Shown one piece after another: positions 1 to 5,507 of a stretch of DNA of 14,693 bases. Position numbers and translations under genes: made by a program. Position 1 is the stretch's first letter, and each line of letters opens with the position of its first letter. The notes below the pieces were generated by a model. The model was not told where the DNA came from, did not search any database, and worked only from the letters and a program-made list of their open reading frames with translations. Origin of the DNA: CAYVQE01 sp964633205 (lineage in GTDB: Bacteria; Myxococcota; B64-G9); NCBI GenBank assembly GCA_964633205.1, contig CAZWFN010000151.1:1-14693 (forward strand). The letters run 5' to 3'.

Positions 1-95
1 CGTCGTCGACCTCCCCCCGCGCGTGCCGCGCGGGGGGAGGTGACTTCTGGCTGGTTGGCCAACTCGATCAAAACCCTCTACAGCGCGGATCGCTC
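1..95 (+). repeat. Hairpin repeat element, copy 1 (left part cut by window start)
   Basis: Seen: positions 9-41 form a perfect 15-bp inverted repeat with a 3-nt loop (A/T closing pair, then CCTCCCCCCGCGCG and its complement). A 55-nt tail (41-95) follows and ends in TACAGCGCGGATCGCTC. The tail matches copy 2 (5403-5457) at 42 of 55 positions with no gap. The last 17 nt are identical in copies 1, 2 and 3, and all three diverge immediately after the final CTC, so the right boundary is defined at 95. Copy 1 has six C/G pairs where copy 2 has five, changed on both arms, so the stem is kept. No transposase, CRISPR or tRNA signature is visible in it. It directly abuts a metallophosphoesterase gene remnant. 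Confidence 0.8.
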
Positions 96-234
96 CTGGT
101 ATCCCACCTTCGTCGGTCGTTGCAGCGTCGGCCGGATGACCCTGATCGTCAGCCGCGGTGCTGGCACCTGGGGCCCGCGCATGCGCCTGTGGCACCGGGG
201 CGAGATCCTGCGCATCGTGCTGCGCGCGAAATAG
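96..234 (+). pseudogene. C-terminal remnant of a calcineurin-like metallophosphoesterase
   Basis: The frame from 96 to the TAG at 232-234 shows strong coding bias (nearly every third base G or C). It ends with a stretch containing VSRGAGTWGPRMRLW and GEILRIVL. This matches, from memory, the C-terminal end of YkuE/YaeI-type calcineurin-like metallophosphoesterases (consensus VSRGLGT.G.P.R, then PEI..L). Only about 45 residues remain; the metal-binding motifs of the phosphoesterase domain are absent. The coding match starts directly at the edge of the hairpin repeat (1-95). The ORF reads in frame back into the repeat to an ATG at 40, but those residues are repeat sequence. The gene was probably cut at the repeat boundary. 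Family assignment rests on the short C-terminal pattern only. Confidence 0.55.
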
Positions 235-271
235 CTCCGGGCACCGGCTGGCCGGTCTGTACGACCAAGCG

Positions 272-322
272 CGAGAATCTTCGCGGCCCGCAAAGATTCT
301 CGGTAGTACCGCGCGGTTTTTT
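272..322 (+). terminator. Candidate terminator-like hairpin upstream of the small-ORF operon
   Basis: A perfect 10-bp inverted repeat (CGAGAATCTT at 272-281, complement at 293-302) has an 11-nt loop. It is followed by a short palindrome ACCGCGCGGT and a run of six T at 317-322. The T-run is 14 nt away from the main stem, so this is not a textbook intrinsic terminator. It does sit where one would be expected, between the phosphoesterase remnant and the next promoter. Confidence 0.35.
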
Positions 323-346
323 GGTCGCGGCTGATGAGCTGTGCTG

Positions 347-355
347 TGGTACAAT
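347..355 (+). promoter_or_regulatory. Extended -10 promoter for the 64-aa protein / nucleotidyltransferase pair
   Basis: TGG followed by TACAAT (350-355) fits an extended -10 (TGn plus five of six -10 bases). No good -35 is visible, as expected for this class. It lies 31 nt before the GTG at 386. An equivalent TGG-TATCAT lies 30 nt before the start of the paralogous gene at 1093. Confidence 0.45.
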
Positions 356-385
356 GGCCGCTGGACCGAGTCGGGAGCCGCAGCG

Positions 386-580
386 GTGAAGAGGTTTGTC
401 CGGATATTCGAATCGCACGCCGAGGCCGAGGCCGCCGAGCTGGCCTACTGGCGTGGCCTGACTCCCCAGCAGCGCCTCGATGCGGTGGGCGAGTGCGTTC
501 GCGAATACCTGAGACTGCGCGATGAGCCTGAGCCGGGATTTCGTCGAGTTTGTCGAGTGCTTGAGCCAGAGCGGCGTTGA
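386..580 (+). CDS. 64-aa protein of unknown function, partner of the nucleotidyltransferase (paralogue 1)
   Basis: I do not recognise a named family. The protein is small and charged, with the core SHAEAEAAELAYW then LTPQQRLDAV and a predicted helical C-terminal half rich in R and E. The GTG at 386 is chosen because GGGAG (373-377) lies 8 nt upstream; an in-frame ATG at 341 has no ribosome site and falls inside the proposed promoter. The gene overlaps the following nucleotidyltransferase start by 59 nt, so the two are translationally linked. Small ORFs ahead of minimal nucleotidyltransferases are common in two-gene toxin-antitoxin-like modules, so this is a candidate partner; which one would be toxin cannot be read from sequence. 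A second protein of identical length and related core is encoded at 1093-1287. Confidence 0.7.
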   Translation: MKRFVRIFESHAEAEAAELAYWRGLTPQQRLDAVGECVREYLRLRDEPEPGFRRVCRVLEPERR

Positions 581-992
581 CTACCTGCTGGTGGGCGGCC
601 ACGCCCTGGCCTTCCACGGCTTGCCGCGTTTCACCAAGGACATCGACTTCTGGATTCGACCGAGCGAGGACAATGCCCGGCGCCTGCTGGGCGCGCTCGA
701 GCGCTTCGGCTTCGGCGGGCTGGATCTGGCGATCGAGGACTTCACCACGCTCGGCAAAGTGGTCCAGCTCGGCGTGGCGCCCAACCGGATCGACATCGTC
801 AATAGCATCGACGGCGTCGACTTCGCCACCGCCTGGCAACGGCGGCTGGAGTCGGAGTATGCCGGGGTGCCGCTGCTGGTCATCCACCGCCGCGATCTCA
901 TCGCCAACAAACGCGCCTCCGGCCGACCGCAAGACCTGCTCGACGTCCAGCGCCTGGAGTCGATCGAGGACGGACCGCCCGACGGCAGGTAG
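522..992 (+). CDS. Minimal nucleotidyltransferase (MNT/AbiEii-like, DUF6036-type)
   Basis: A 156-aa nucleotidyltransferase-fold protein. Residues 24-44 carry the signature VGGHALAFHG followed by R-x-T-x-DID, with the two metal-binding aspartates at D40 and D42. A third acidic position is D91 in NRIDIV. The C-terminal IHRRDLIANK and GRPQDLLD match the substrate-binding end seen in this family. Proteins of this fold transfer nucleotidyl groups from NTP to protein or RNA and often act in toxin-antitoxin or phage-defence pairs; the actual target here is unknown. The ATG at 522 lies inside the preceding 64-aa gene and has only a weak ribosome site, so translation probably depends on coupling. All expected catalytic acids are present, so it looks intact. 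Confidence 0.8.
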   Translation: MSLSRDFVEFVECLSQSGVDYLLVGGHALAFHGLPRFTKDIDFWIRPSEDNARRLLGALERFGFGGLDLAIEDFTTLGKVVQLGVAPNRIDIVNSIDGVDFATAWQRRLESEYAGVPLLVIHRRDLIANKRASGRPQDLLDVQRLESIEDGPPDGR

Positions 993-1054
993 ACACCCGT
1001 ATTGTTGCGAAGCGCCGCTGGAGCCGCGGTATAGGTGATTGCCTTGGCCGGGGC

Positions 1055-1063
1055 TGGTATCAT
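1055..1063 (+). promoter_or_regulatory. Extended -10 promoter for paralogue 2
   Basis: TGG followed by TATCAT (1058-1063; five of six -10 bases) forms an extended -10. It lies 30 nt before the ATG at 1093 and lacks an obvious -35. Element and spacing mirror the promoter at 347-355. Confidence 0.4.
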
Positions 1064-1092
1064 GGTGGATAGGGGATGCGGAGGGAACGTCG

Positions 1093-1287
1093 ATGACGGA
1101 GTCCGAGCGGGCCGCGGCGCGCCGGCGGCGGATGGTGACCAATAGAGCGCGGAGCCACCAGGAGGCCGAGGACTGGGACCTGCGCTTCTGGCAGTCGCTG
1201 AGTTCGCAGCAACGCCTGTCGGCGCTGGTGGCCATCCACCGCGATGTGGAGAAGGTGCGCGCGGGCAAGCTGCCCGGCGGGAGGTGA
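1093..1287 (+). CDS. 64-aa protein of unknown function (paralogue 2)
   Basis: Homologous to the product of 386-580: both are 64 aa and share SH-x-EAE, a W eleven to twelve residues later, then L[ST]xQQRLxA. Its N-terminus is basic (RAAARRRRMVTNRAR), unlike paralogue 1. The ATG at 1093 is chosen for GGAGGG (1080-1085) 7 nt upstream; an earlier in-frame start at 1039 would include the promoter. Unlike paralogue 1 it is not followed by a nucleotidyltransferase. Its stop (1285-1287) is 2 nt before the ATG of the 4Fe-4S protein, so the two are probably co-transcribed. It could be an orphan partner left after loss of a second nucleotidyltransferase, or a stand-alone regulator. Function is not assigned. 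Confidence 0.65.
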   Translation: MTESERAAARRRRMVTNRARSHQEAEDWDLRFWQSLSSQQRLSALVAIHRDVEKVRAGKLPGGR

Positions 1288-1289
1288 TC

Positions 1290-2615
1290 ATGGGCCACGC
1301 GGCTTCCAAGGCGGGGCTGCTGCGGCTGCAGCGGCGGCTGGACAAGATGCCCTTCGGGGCGCCGGCCCACCGGGCGCTGATGGAGATCCTGGCCGAGCTC
1401 TACAGCGACGAGGAGTGCGCCGTGGCCGCCGCCATGCCCTTTCAGCTGGCCAGCGCCGGGCGCATCGGACGCATCACCGGCCGGTCGCGGGCCGAGCTCG
1501 AGCCCATCCTGGCCTCCATGGTGGAAAAGGGCCTGGTGCTCGACCTGCGCCTGCACGACGGCGACAAGCCGCGCTATTTTCTCAACCCGGCCCTGATCGG
1601 CTTTTTCGAGTTCACCATGATGCGCCGCCGCGAGGCGGTCGATCAGCACAAGCTGGCGCAGCTGATGTGGGAGTACCTGCTCGACGACCCGGCCCTGGGT
1701 TGGCTGCGCATGGCCACCGAGGGGCCCACCTTCCTGGCCCGGCCGCTGGTGCACGAGGACGTGCTGGAGCCCGAGGTGGTCAGCGAGGTGCTGGACTGGG
1801 AGCGGGCCAGCGCCCTGATCGAGGGCGCCGGCGTCTGGGCCGAGGGCCTGTGTCACTGCCGCCACGTCAAGCTGCACCAGGGCCAGCCCTGCGGCTACCC
1901 GCTGGGCCGCTGCCTGAGCCTGGGCATGGGCGCCCAGACCCTGGTGCGGGCCGGCATCGCCGAGCCCATCAGCAAGCAGCGCGCGCTCGAGATCCTGGCC
2001 GAGGCCCGCGAGGCGGGCCAGGTGCAGATGGGCGACAACGTCAAGCAGCGCCCGACCTTCATCTGCAACTGCTGCAAGTGCTGCTGCGAGATGATGGCCG
2101 GCTTCCGCACCCTGCCGCAGTTCCAAAAGGTGATCAGCTCCAACTACCTGGCCCGCTCGGCTGCCGACCGCTGCATCGGCTGCGGCCGCTGCGCCCGGGC
2201 CTGCCCCATCGAGGCCGTCGAGCTGGTCGCGGCCGCGCCCGGCCCGGACGCGCCGAAGCGCACGCAGCGGGCCCGGGTCGACGAGCAGCGCTGCATCGGC
2301 TGCGGCGTGTGCGCGCGCAAGTGCCGCCCCGGCGCCATGCAGCTGGTCTTCGCCGGCGAGCGGGTCTACACCCCGGAGAGCGCCATCGAGAAGATGGTCG
2401 CCTGGGCGGTCGAGCGCGGCAAGCTCGGCAACCTGGTCTTCGACGACCACAGCAAGCTGACCCACCGCACCCTGTCGGCCCTGCTCAACGGCCTGCTCCG
2501 CCTGCCGCCGGCCAAGCAGCTGCTGGCGCAAAAGCAGCTCAAGTCCACCTTCATCGGCCTGCTGCTCGAAGGCCTCAAGCGCGCCCCGGCCGGCCGCGGC
2601 GCCACGGACCTCTGA
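1290..2615 (+). CDS. Multi-cluster 4Fe-4S binding protein with N-terminal winged-helix-like region
   Basis: A 441-aa cytoplasmic protein with no signal peptide or membrane segment. Residues 1-110 look like a winged-helix fold of the type seen at the start of anaerobe 4Fe-4S proteins (MPFQLASAGRIGRITG, then YFLNPALIGFFEFT). Residues 188-208 hold a cysteine set C188-x-C190, C201, C208. Residues 259-266 are the dense cluster CNCCKCCC. Two bacterial ferredoxin motifs follow, C295-x2-C298-x2-C301-x3-C305-P and C335-x2-C338-x2-C341-x3-C345, for two [4Fe-4S] clusters. The first two Cys sets could bind further metal centres. The ATG at 1290 has GGAGG (1280-1284) 5 nt upstream; a GTG at 1284 overlaps that site. 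I know this as a recurring anaerobe family without an assigned reaction; an electron-transfer role is inference. Confidence 0.75.
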   Translation: MGHAASKAGLLRLQRRLDKMPFGAPAHRALMEILAELYSDEECAVAAAMPFQLASAGRIGRITGRSRAELEPILASMVEKGLVLDLRLHDGDKPRYFLNPALIGFFEFTMMRRREAVDQHKLAQLMWEYLLDDPALGWLRMATEGPTFLARPLVHEDVLEPEVVSEVLDWERASALIEGAGVWAEGLCHCRHVKLHQGQPCGYPLGRCLSLGMGAQTLVRAGIAEPISKQRALEILAEAREAGQVQMGDNVKQRPTFICNCCKCCCEMMAGFRTLPQFQKVISSNYLARSAADRCIGCGRCARACPIEAVELVAAAPGPDAPKRTQRARVDEQRCIGCGVCARKCRPGAMQLVFAGERVYTPESAIEKMVAWAVERGKLGNLVFDDHSKLTHRTLSALLNGLLRLPPAKQLLAQKQLKSTFIGLLLEGLKRAPAGRGATDL

Positions 2616-2635
2616 TACCTAGTTTTGGAAGACCC

Positions 2636-2875
2636 GCATTCCACGCGAATTCCATCTCGATCCAGGGCGTCGAGAAAGGCGATGGCACTTCGCCGACGAT
2701 CGCGCGTCCGGACCAGAAACAGGGAGTAGCTCTCGATCACGACGGCATTGGTGGTCACCAGACGCCAGTGCTCCTCATTGGCACGTTTGAACAGCGTCCT
2801 GGCGTTATCATGGGAGGCGTCTTCAGCGACCAGTAGACCGAGAAATCCACTGGTGTCCACGAAGACGGTCTTCAT
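2636..2875 (-). pseudogene. vapC-type PIN-domain toxin, 3' truncated
   Basis: The first 80 residues are a clear PIN-domain ribonuclease start: VFVDTSGFLGLL with catalytic D7 and a helix containing E48 (VVIESYSL). The similarity stops after GIRVE, near 2636. From there the frame runs through the 3' end of the convergent 4Fe-4S gene and gives unrelated residues. The last ~50 residues of a normal 130-140 aa PIN protein, including the third and fourth acidic residues (the S-x-x-D region), are missing, so the toxin should be inactive. ATG 2873-2875 overlaps the antitoxin stop as ATGA, the classic toxin-antitoxin arrangement. The junction lies only ~20 bp from the stop of the 4Fe-4S gene, suggesting a deletion or rearrangement fused the two loci. 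Confidence 0.7.
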
Positions 2876-3105
2876 CCTTCCTCGTGCTCCGCGATCGCTG
2901 CACCCAGGTGCTCATACTTATTCGTGGACAGGTCGTCGTATCTAGAGTGAACCGCCCCGGCCAGGTACAGGAGGTTGTGATATGGCCGATCTTCATGCTC
3001 GTGGCCCGTGCGAAGCTCGAGCGCGTCCAATTCTTCGATTAGCTTGCGCCGCTCGGCGACTGGCAATCGGCGTGCCAACTCGATGATTTCGTTTACCGTG
3101 GTCAT
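2872..3105 (-). CDS. Type II antitoxin, partner of the truncated VapC
   Basis: A 77-aa acidic protein encoded directly upstream of the PIN gene with a 4-bp ATGA overlap. The N-terminal helix (VNEIIELARRLPVAERRKL, residues 4-22) is followed by an acidic C-terminus with LYLAGAVHSRYDDLS and KYEHL (residues 47-66). That C-terminal pattern is typical of the toxin-wrapping tail of VapB-like antitoxins. A clear DNA-binding fold (ribbon-helix-helix or AbrB) cannot be named by eye. The ATG at 3103-3105 is chosen because GAGG (3111-3114) lies 5 nt upstream; longer in-frame starts have no site and no family-like residues. With the toxin truncated, it may persist as an orphan that could cross-neutralise a related VapC. 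Confidence 0.7.
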   Translation of the reverse strand: MTTVNEIIELARRLPVAERRKLIEELDALELRTGHEHEDRPYHNLLYLAGAVHSRYDDLSTNKYEHLGAAIAEHEEG

Positions 3106-3118
3106 CACAGCCTCGACA

Positions 3119-3146
3119 ATCCCTTGAGGAATGATAATCCAGGGAT
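3119..3146 (-). promoter_or_regulatory. Inverted repeat upstream of the antitoxin, candidate operator
   Basis: ATCCCT (3119-3124) and AGGGAT (3141-3146) form a 6-bp inverted repeat with a 16-nt spacer; GGA and TCC inside the spacer add a second dyad. It sits just upstream of the antitoxin ribosome site, where autoregulatory operators of toxin-antitoxin operons lie. A TTGGCA on the minus strand upstream (about 3160) is a possible -35, but no well-spaced -10 was found. Confidence 0.35.
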
Positions 3147-3173
3147 GTCTTTTTTTCCAGTGCCAAGAGAAGA

Positions 3174-3190
3174 GAGCCATCCGCGCTGTC
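3174..3190 (-). repeat. Degenerate terminal motif of the hairpin repeat (copy 4)
   Basis: On the minus strand this reads GACAGCGCGGATGGCTC, matching 15 of 17 bases of the invariant repeat end TACAGCGCGGATCGCTC, and it ends with the same CTC. A match this close in a window of this size is expected about twice in a thousand by chance with equal base use (hand estimate; GC bias raises it). The sequence 5' of it does not align to the other tails. It lies on the same strand as, and downstream of, the DUF559 gene and its hairpins. The bases also form the left arm of a 7-bp inverted repeat, 3183-3203. Confidence 0.4.
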
Positions 3191-3413
3191 AGCAAAACAG
3201 CGCTACGTCTAGCTGCCGGGCCAGGAGGGAAATCCGGATACCCCAAAACGGCGGTCGTTCGCAGCCGCTGAAGAACTTATTTCCCCCTGGCAGCAGAAAA
3301 AATACCCCAGGCCGGCGTTTAGAAACGCGACGTCGATTTCCCTTGCCACATCGGCACACTACACCTCCCCCCGACGCGGGGGCACCTTGCGGTACGGCAG
3401 AAGGCGCCGAGGT

Positions 3414-3446
3414 CGGCCTGGGCCCGGCGCAGCCGGGCTCAGGCCG
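3414..3446 (-). repeat. 15-bp hairpin overlapping the DUF559 stop codon
   Basis: Arms 3414-3428 and 3432-3446 pair over 15 positions with a GCA loop. The only imperfection is 3421/3439, a G-U pair in plus-strand RNA and a mismatch in minus-strand RNA. The DUF559 stop (3439-3441) lies in the stem. There is no T-run after it on either strand, so it is not an ordinary intrinsic terminator. Confidence 0.6.
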
Positions 3447-3777
3447 GGTGGGGGGGAAGCGCTGCAGCGATGGAGCGCACGACTACATCGAGGTGCTGCA
3501 GCACCTCGTGGTTCCAGAACCGCAGCACCCGGTAGCCCTGCTGCTCCAGCCAGCGGCTGCGCCGCTCGTCGTAGCTCCAGTTCTCGTCGTGCTGGCCGCC
3601 GTCGACCTCGACCACCAATTTTTCGGCCAGGCAGACGAAGTCGACGATGTAGCAACCCAGCGGATGCTGCCGGCGGAACTTGTGGCCGAGCACCTGCCGC
3701 TGCCGCAGCCGGGTCCACAGCGCGTGCTCGGCGTCGGTCATGGACTTGCGCAGCTGTCTGGCGCGTTGTCGGCTCAT
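3439..3777 (-). CDS. DUF559 domain protein, restriction-endonuclease-like (Vsr-related)
   Basis: A 112-aa protein matching DUF559 over its whole length: ARQLRKSMTDAEHALWTRLR at 6-25, then KFRRQHPLG, YIVDFVC (43-49) and LVVEVDGGQH (54-63), ending RVLRFWNHEVL (83-93). D46, E57 and the D-GGQH region fit the PD-(D/E)XK-like core, so a DNA endonuclease activity is likely by fold; no substrate is established. The ATG at 3775-3777 places the canonical start correctly with a weak GAG site 6 nt upstream. The last residues (ALPPHPA) are encoded by sequence running into the terminal hairpin. From memory, DUF559 genes in many bacteria end in G/C-rich palindromes of this kind. The gene stands alone between a truncated toxin-antitoxin locus and a truncated transposase. 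Confidence 0.8.
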   Translation of the reverse strand: MSRQRARQLRKSMTDAEHALWTRLRQRQVLGHKFRRQHPLGCYIVDFVCLAEKLVVEVDGGQHDENWSYDERRSRWLEQQGYRVLRFWNHEVLQHLDVVVRSIAAALPPHPA

Positions 3778-4440
3778 TTTTTGCTCAGCAATGAATAAGA
3801 CCTCCCTGGCCAGGATCAAATGGGTTGAATAGGCCACCCCTCGGCTGCTGCCTTGCTGCGCGAGTTGCGGCGCAACGGCGAGTTGCGCGACGTGTGCGGC
3901 TTCGACCCGCTGTTGGGCGCCGAAGCGGTGCCCAGCGACGACGCGTTCGGCCGCTTCCTGTCCTTGGTGATGGAGCACCTGGGTGATTTGCTCGAGGTCT
4001 TCCATCGACTCGTCGAGATGCTCAAAGCCAAGCTGCCCCGACTGGGCGAGAAGCTGGCCGTAGACTCCAAAGCCATCCGGTCCTGGGGCCGGCCGGTCAG
4101 AGACGAAGACAAGCGTCAGCAGACTGACCGGCGCCGGGATACCGATGCGGACCGTGCCTTTTACGGTGCCCTTGGGTGCTGGGGGACCAAGACCTACAAG
4201 GGTGTACGCGAGGACGGGTCTCAGTGGGAGAAGGTCAAAAAATGGTTCGGGTACAAGTTGCACCTGATGGTCGACTCCGAGTACGAGCTACCGCTGGCCT
4301 TCGATGTGGCCTCGGCCTCATCTTCGGACATGGACAACTTGATGCCCCTGGTCGAGCAACTGGCGGTCAACCACCCTCATCTGGCCGAAGCGGCCGATGA
4401 GCTCAGCGCGGACAAGGGCTATGACTCGACGGCCAACAAC

Positions 4441-4642
4441 CGCGGTTTGTGCGNNNNNNNNNNNNNNNNNNNNNNNNNNNNNNNNNNNNNNNNNNNNNNN
4501 NNNNNNNNNNNNNNNNNNNNNNNNNNNNNNNNNNNNNNNNNNNNNNNNNNNNNGTACCTGGTTCGCAATGGTACCGCGGTTTGTGCGGTACCTGGTTCGC
4601 AATGGTACCGCGGTTTGTGCGGTACCTGGTTCGCAATGGTAC
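4441..4642 (+). repeat. 34-bp tandem repeat array inside the transposase, broken by an assembly gap
   Basis: Two full units at 4575-4608 and 4609-4642 are identical. Partial units flank the gap: the first 13 bases at 4441-4453 and the last 21 at 4554-4574, which sum to exactly one unit. Each unit contains GGTACC and, 11 nt later, GGTAC (GGTACC across the unit junction), giving an internal dyad, and no stop codon in any frame. Three units equal 102 bp, or 34 codons, so the visible array leaves the transposase frame open. Confidence 0.85.
4454..4553. other. Assembly gap of 100 N
   Basis: Exactly 100 N, the conventional placeholder for an unknown gap size. It lies within the 34-bp tandem array, the likely cause of the break. 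True length is unknown. Confidence 0.98.
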
Positions 4643-5352
4643 TCGCAGCCCTATGACGACTACGGCATCAAGCCGGTCATCGACAAGCGCCAGCTGTGGA
4701 GGGAAGACCACTCAGGCGAAGCGAGCCCGACCCGGGTCCTGTTCAACGAGCGGGTCGACTCGTTTGTCTATGATGAGCAGGGCCACGTCTTGTGCGTCTG
4801 CCCGCAAACCCAAGAGCAACGCGAGATGTTCTTCTGCGGCTATGAAGCAGATCGTCGAACGCTGAAGTACCGCTGCCCGGCAGCCGCTTGCGGCATCGAG
4901 TGCAAGGGGCGAAGGGTCTGTGAGGCCCGGGCGTCGGCGGGCAGCTTCGGCCGGGTGGTCCGCGTGCCTCTGGACAATGACCGGCGGGTCTTCACCCCCA
5001 TCGCCCGCCATACGGCCAAGTGGACCAAGGCCTATGCCCGACGCTCCTCGGTCGAGCGGGTAAACTCCAGGCTCGACTGCGTGCTCGGCTTCGAGCAGCA
5101 CACCATCCGGGGCCTGCAGAAGATGAAGACCAGACTGACTCTGGCCTCGATCGTCATTCTGGCTATGGCCCTGGGCCGAATCGAGGCCGATCAGCAAGAC
5201 CTGATGAGGTCGATGACGGCACCGGTCGAACGCGCCGCCTGAGGCGAAGGCGGCATCACAACCAGACCTGTCCCGTTCGATGCCACCCGTGCGTGCTCAG
5301 CCAGCTGAAATCGATGCAAACACCATCCAAAAGGCTTCGGACCCCCACCCTC

Positions 5353-5457
5353 CGACGCCTTCGGCGTCGTCGACCTCCCCCGCGCGCGCCGCGCGGGGGA
5401 GGTAACCGTTGGCCGGCCGCTCAACTCAATCAGAAACCTTTACAGCGCGGATCGCTC
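5353..5457 (+). repeat. Hairpin repeat element, copy 2 (most complete)
   Basis: A small hairpin CGACGCC-TTC-GGCGTCG (5353-5369) is followed by the main hairpin: ACCTCCCCCGCGCG at 5373-5386, loop CGC, exact complement at 5390-5403 (14 bp). The 55-nt tail ends at 5457 with TACAGCGCGGATCGCTC. The bases CGTCGTCGACCTCCCCC just before and into the stem are shared with copy 1. The element lies between the transposase stop and the convergent lgt stop. The rest of 5243-5507 shows no gene. No run of T follows, so a plain intrinsic terminator is unlikely, although a hairpin between convergent genes could affect both transcripts. Confidence 0.8.
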
Positions 5458-5507
5458 AGAAGAGAACAACAGCGAGTATGCGGGTAGTCGCTGTTCATGG
5501 CTGCAGC

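Larger units (their letters stand above)
3106..3438. other. Gene-free stretch between the antitoxin and DUF559 genes
   Basis: No convincing coding region in six frames. It is visibly less GC-rich than its surroundings between 3240 and 3350. It holds the candidate operator (3119-3146), the degenerate repeat end (3174-3190), a 7-bp inverted repeat (3183-3203), a GCGTTT/AAACGC dyad near 3315-3330, and a weak CCCCCG/CGGGGG hairpin with ACG loop at 3368-3382. That last hairpin resembles a decayed version of the hairpin repeat core and has the same ACCTCCCCCC lead-in. Confidence 0.5.
3829..5242 (+). pseudogene. DDE transposase (IS4/IS5/IS1182-like), 5' truncated, with internal tandem array and assembly gap
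   Basis: The frame opens right after a TGA at 3826-3828 and begins GHPSAAALLREL, which is mid-protein in this family; roughly the first 60-80 residues are missing and no start codon precedes the homologous part. The catalytic triad is visible: D in LAVDSKAI, D in SADKGYDS, E in SSVERVNSRLD. A Cys-rich stretch (CVCPQ ... RCPAAACGIECKG) is usual for this type. Between the second D and the YDDYGIKPVID segment lie a 34-bp tandem array and 100 N. If the N run is removed, the two halves are in the same frame. A 7-bp hairpin covers the stop codon region (about 5234-5254). No terminal inverted repeats could be identified. Truncation makes it non-functional. Confidence 0.8.

Noticed and set aside
78..2531. 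Very long minus-strand open frame opposite the accessory genes
   Set aside because: It is low-complexity A/G/R/Q-rich translation opposite real genes in GC-rich DNA, with no recognisable domain. Similar long frames at 1244-2836, 5409-6557, 7010-9601, 10226-11473 and 11534-14515 are rejected for the same reason.
4441..4642. CRISPR array, because of regularly spaced 34-bp units
   Set aside because: The units are directly adjacent with no spacers between them and lie inside a coding frame.
3829..5242. An intact, active insertion sequence
   Set aside because: The N-terminal part is missing behind a stop codon, no terminal inverted repeats or target duplication were found, and the core is interrupted by a tandem array and a gap.
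9..5403. The G/C hairpins as intrinsic terminators
   Set aside because: Neither full stem (9-41, 5373-5403) is followed by a T-run on either strand, and copies are embedded in a conserved 55-nt tail, which a terminator does not need.
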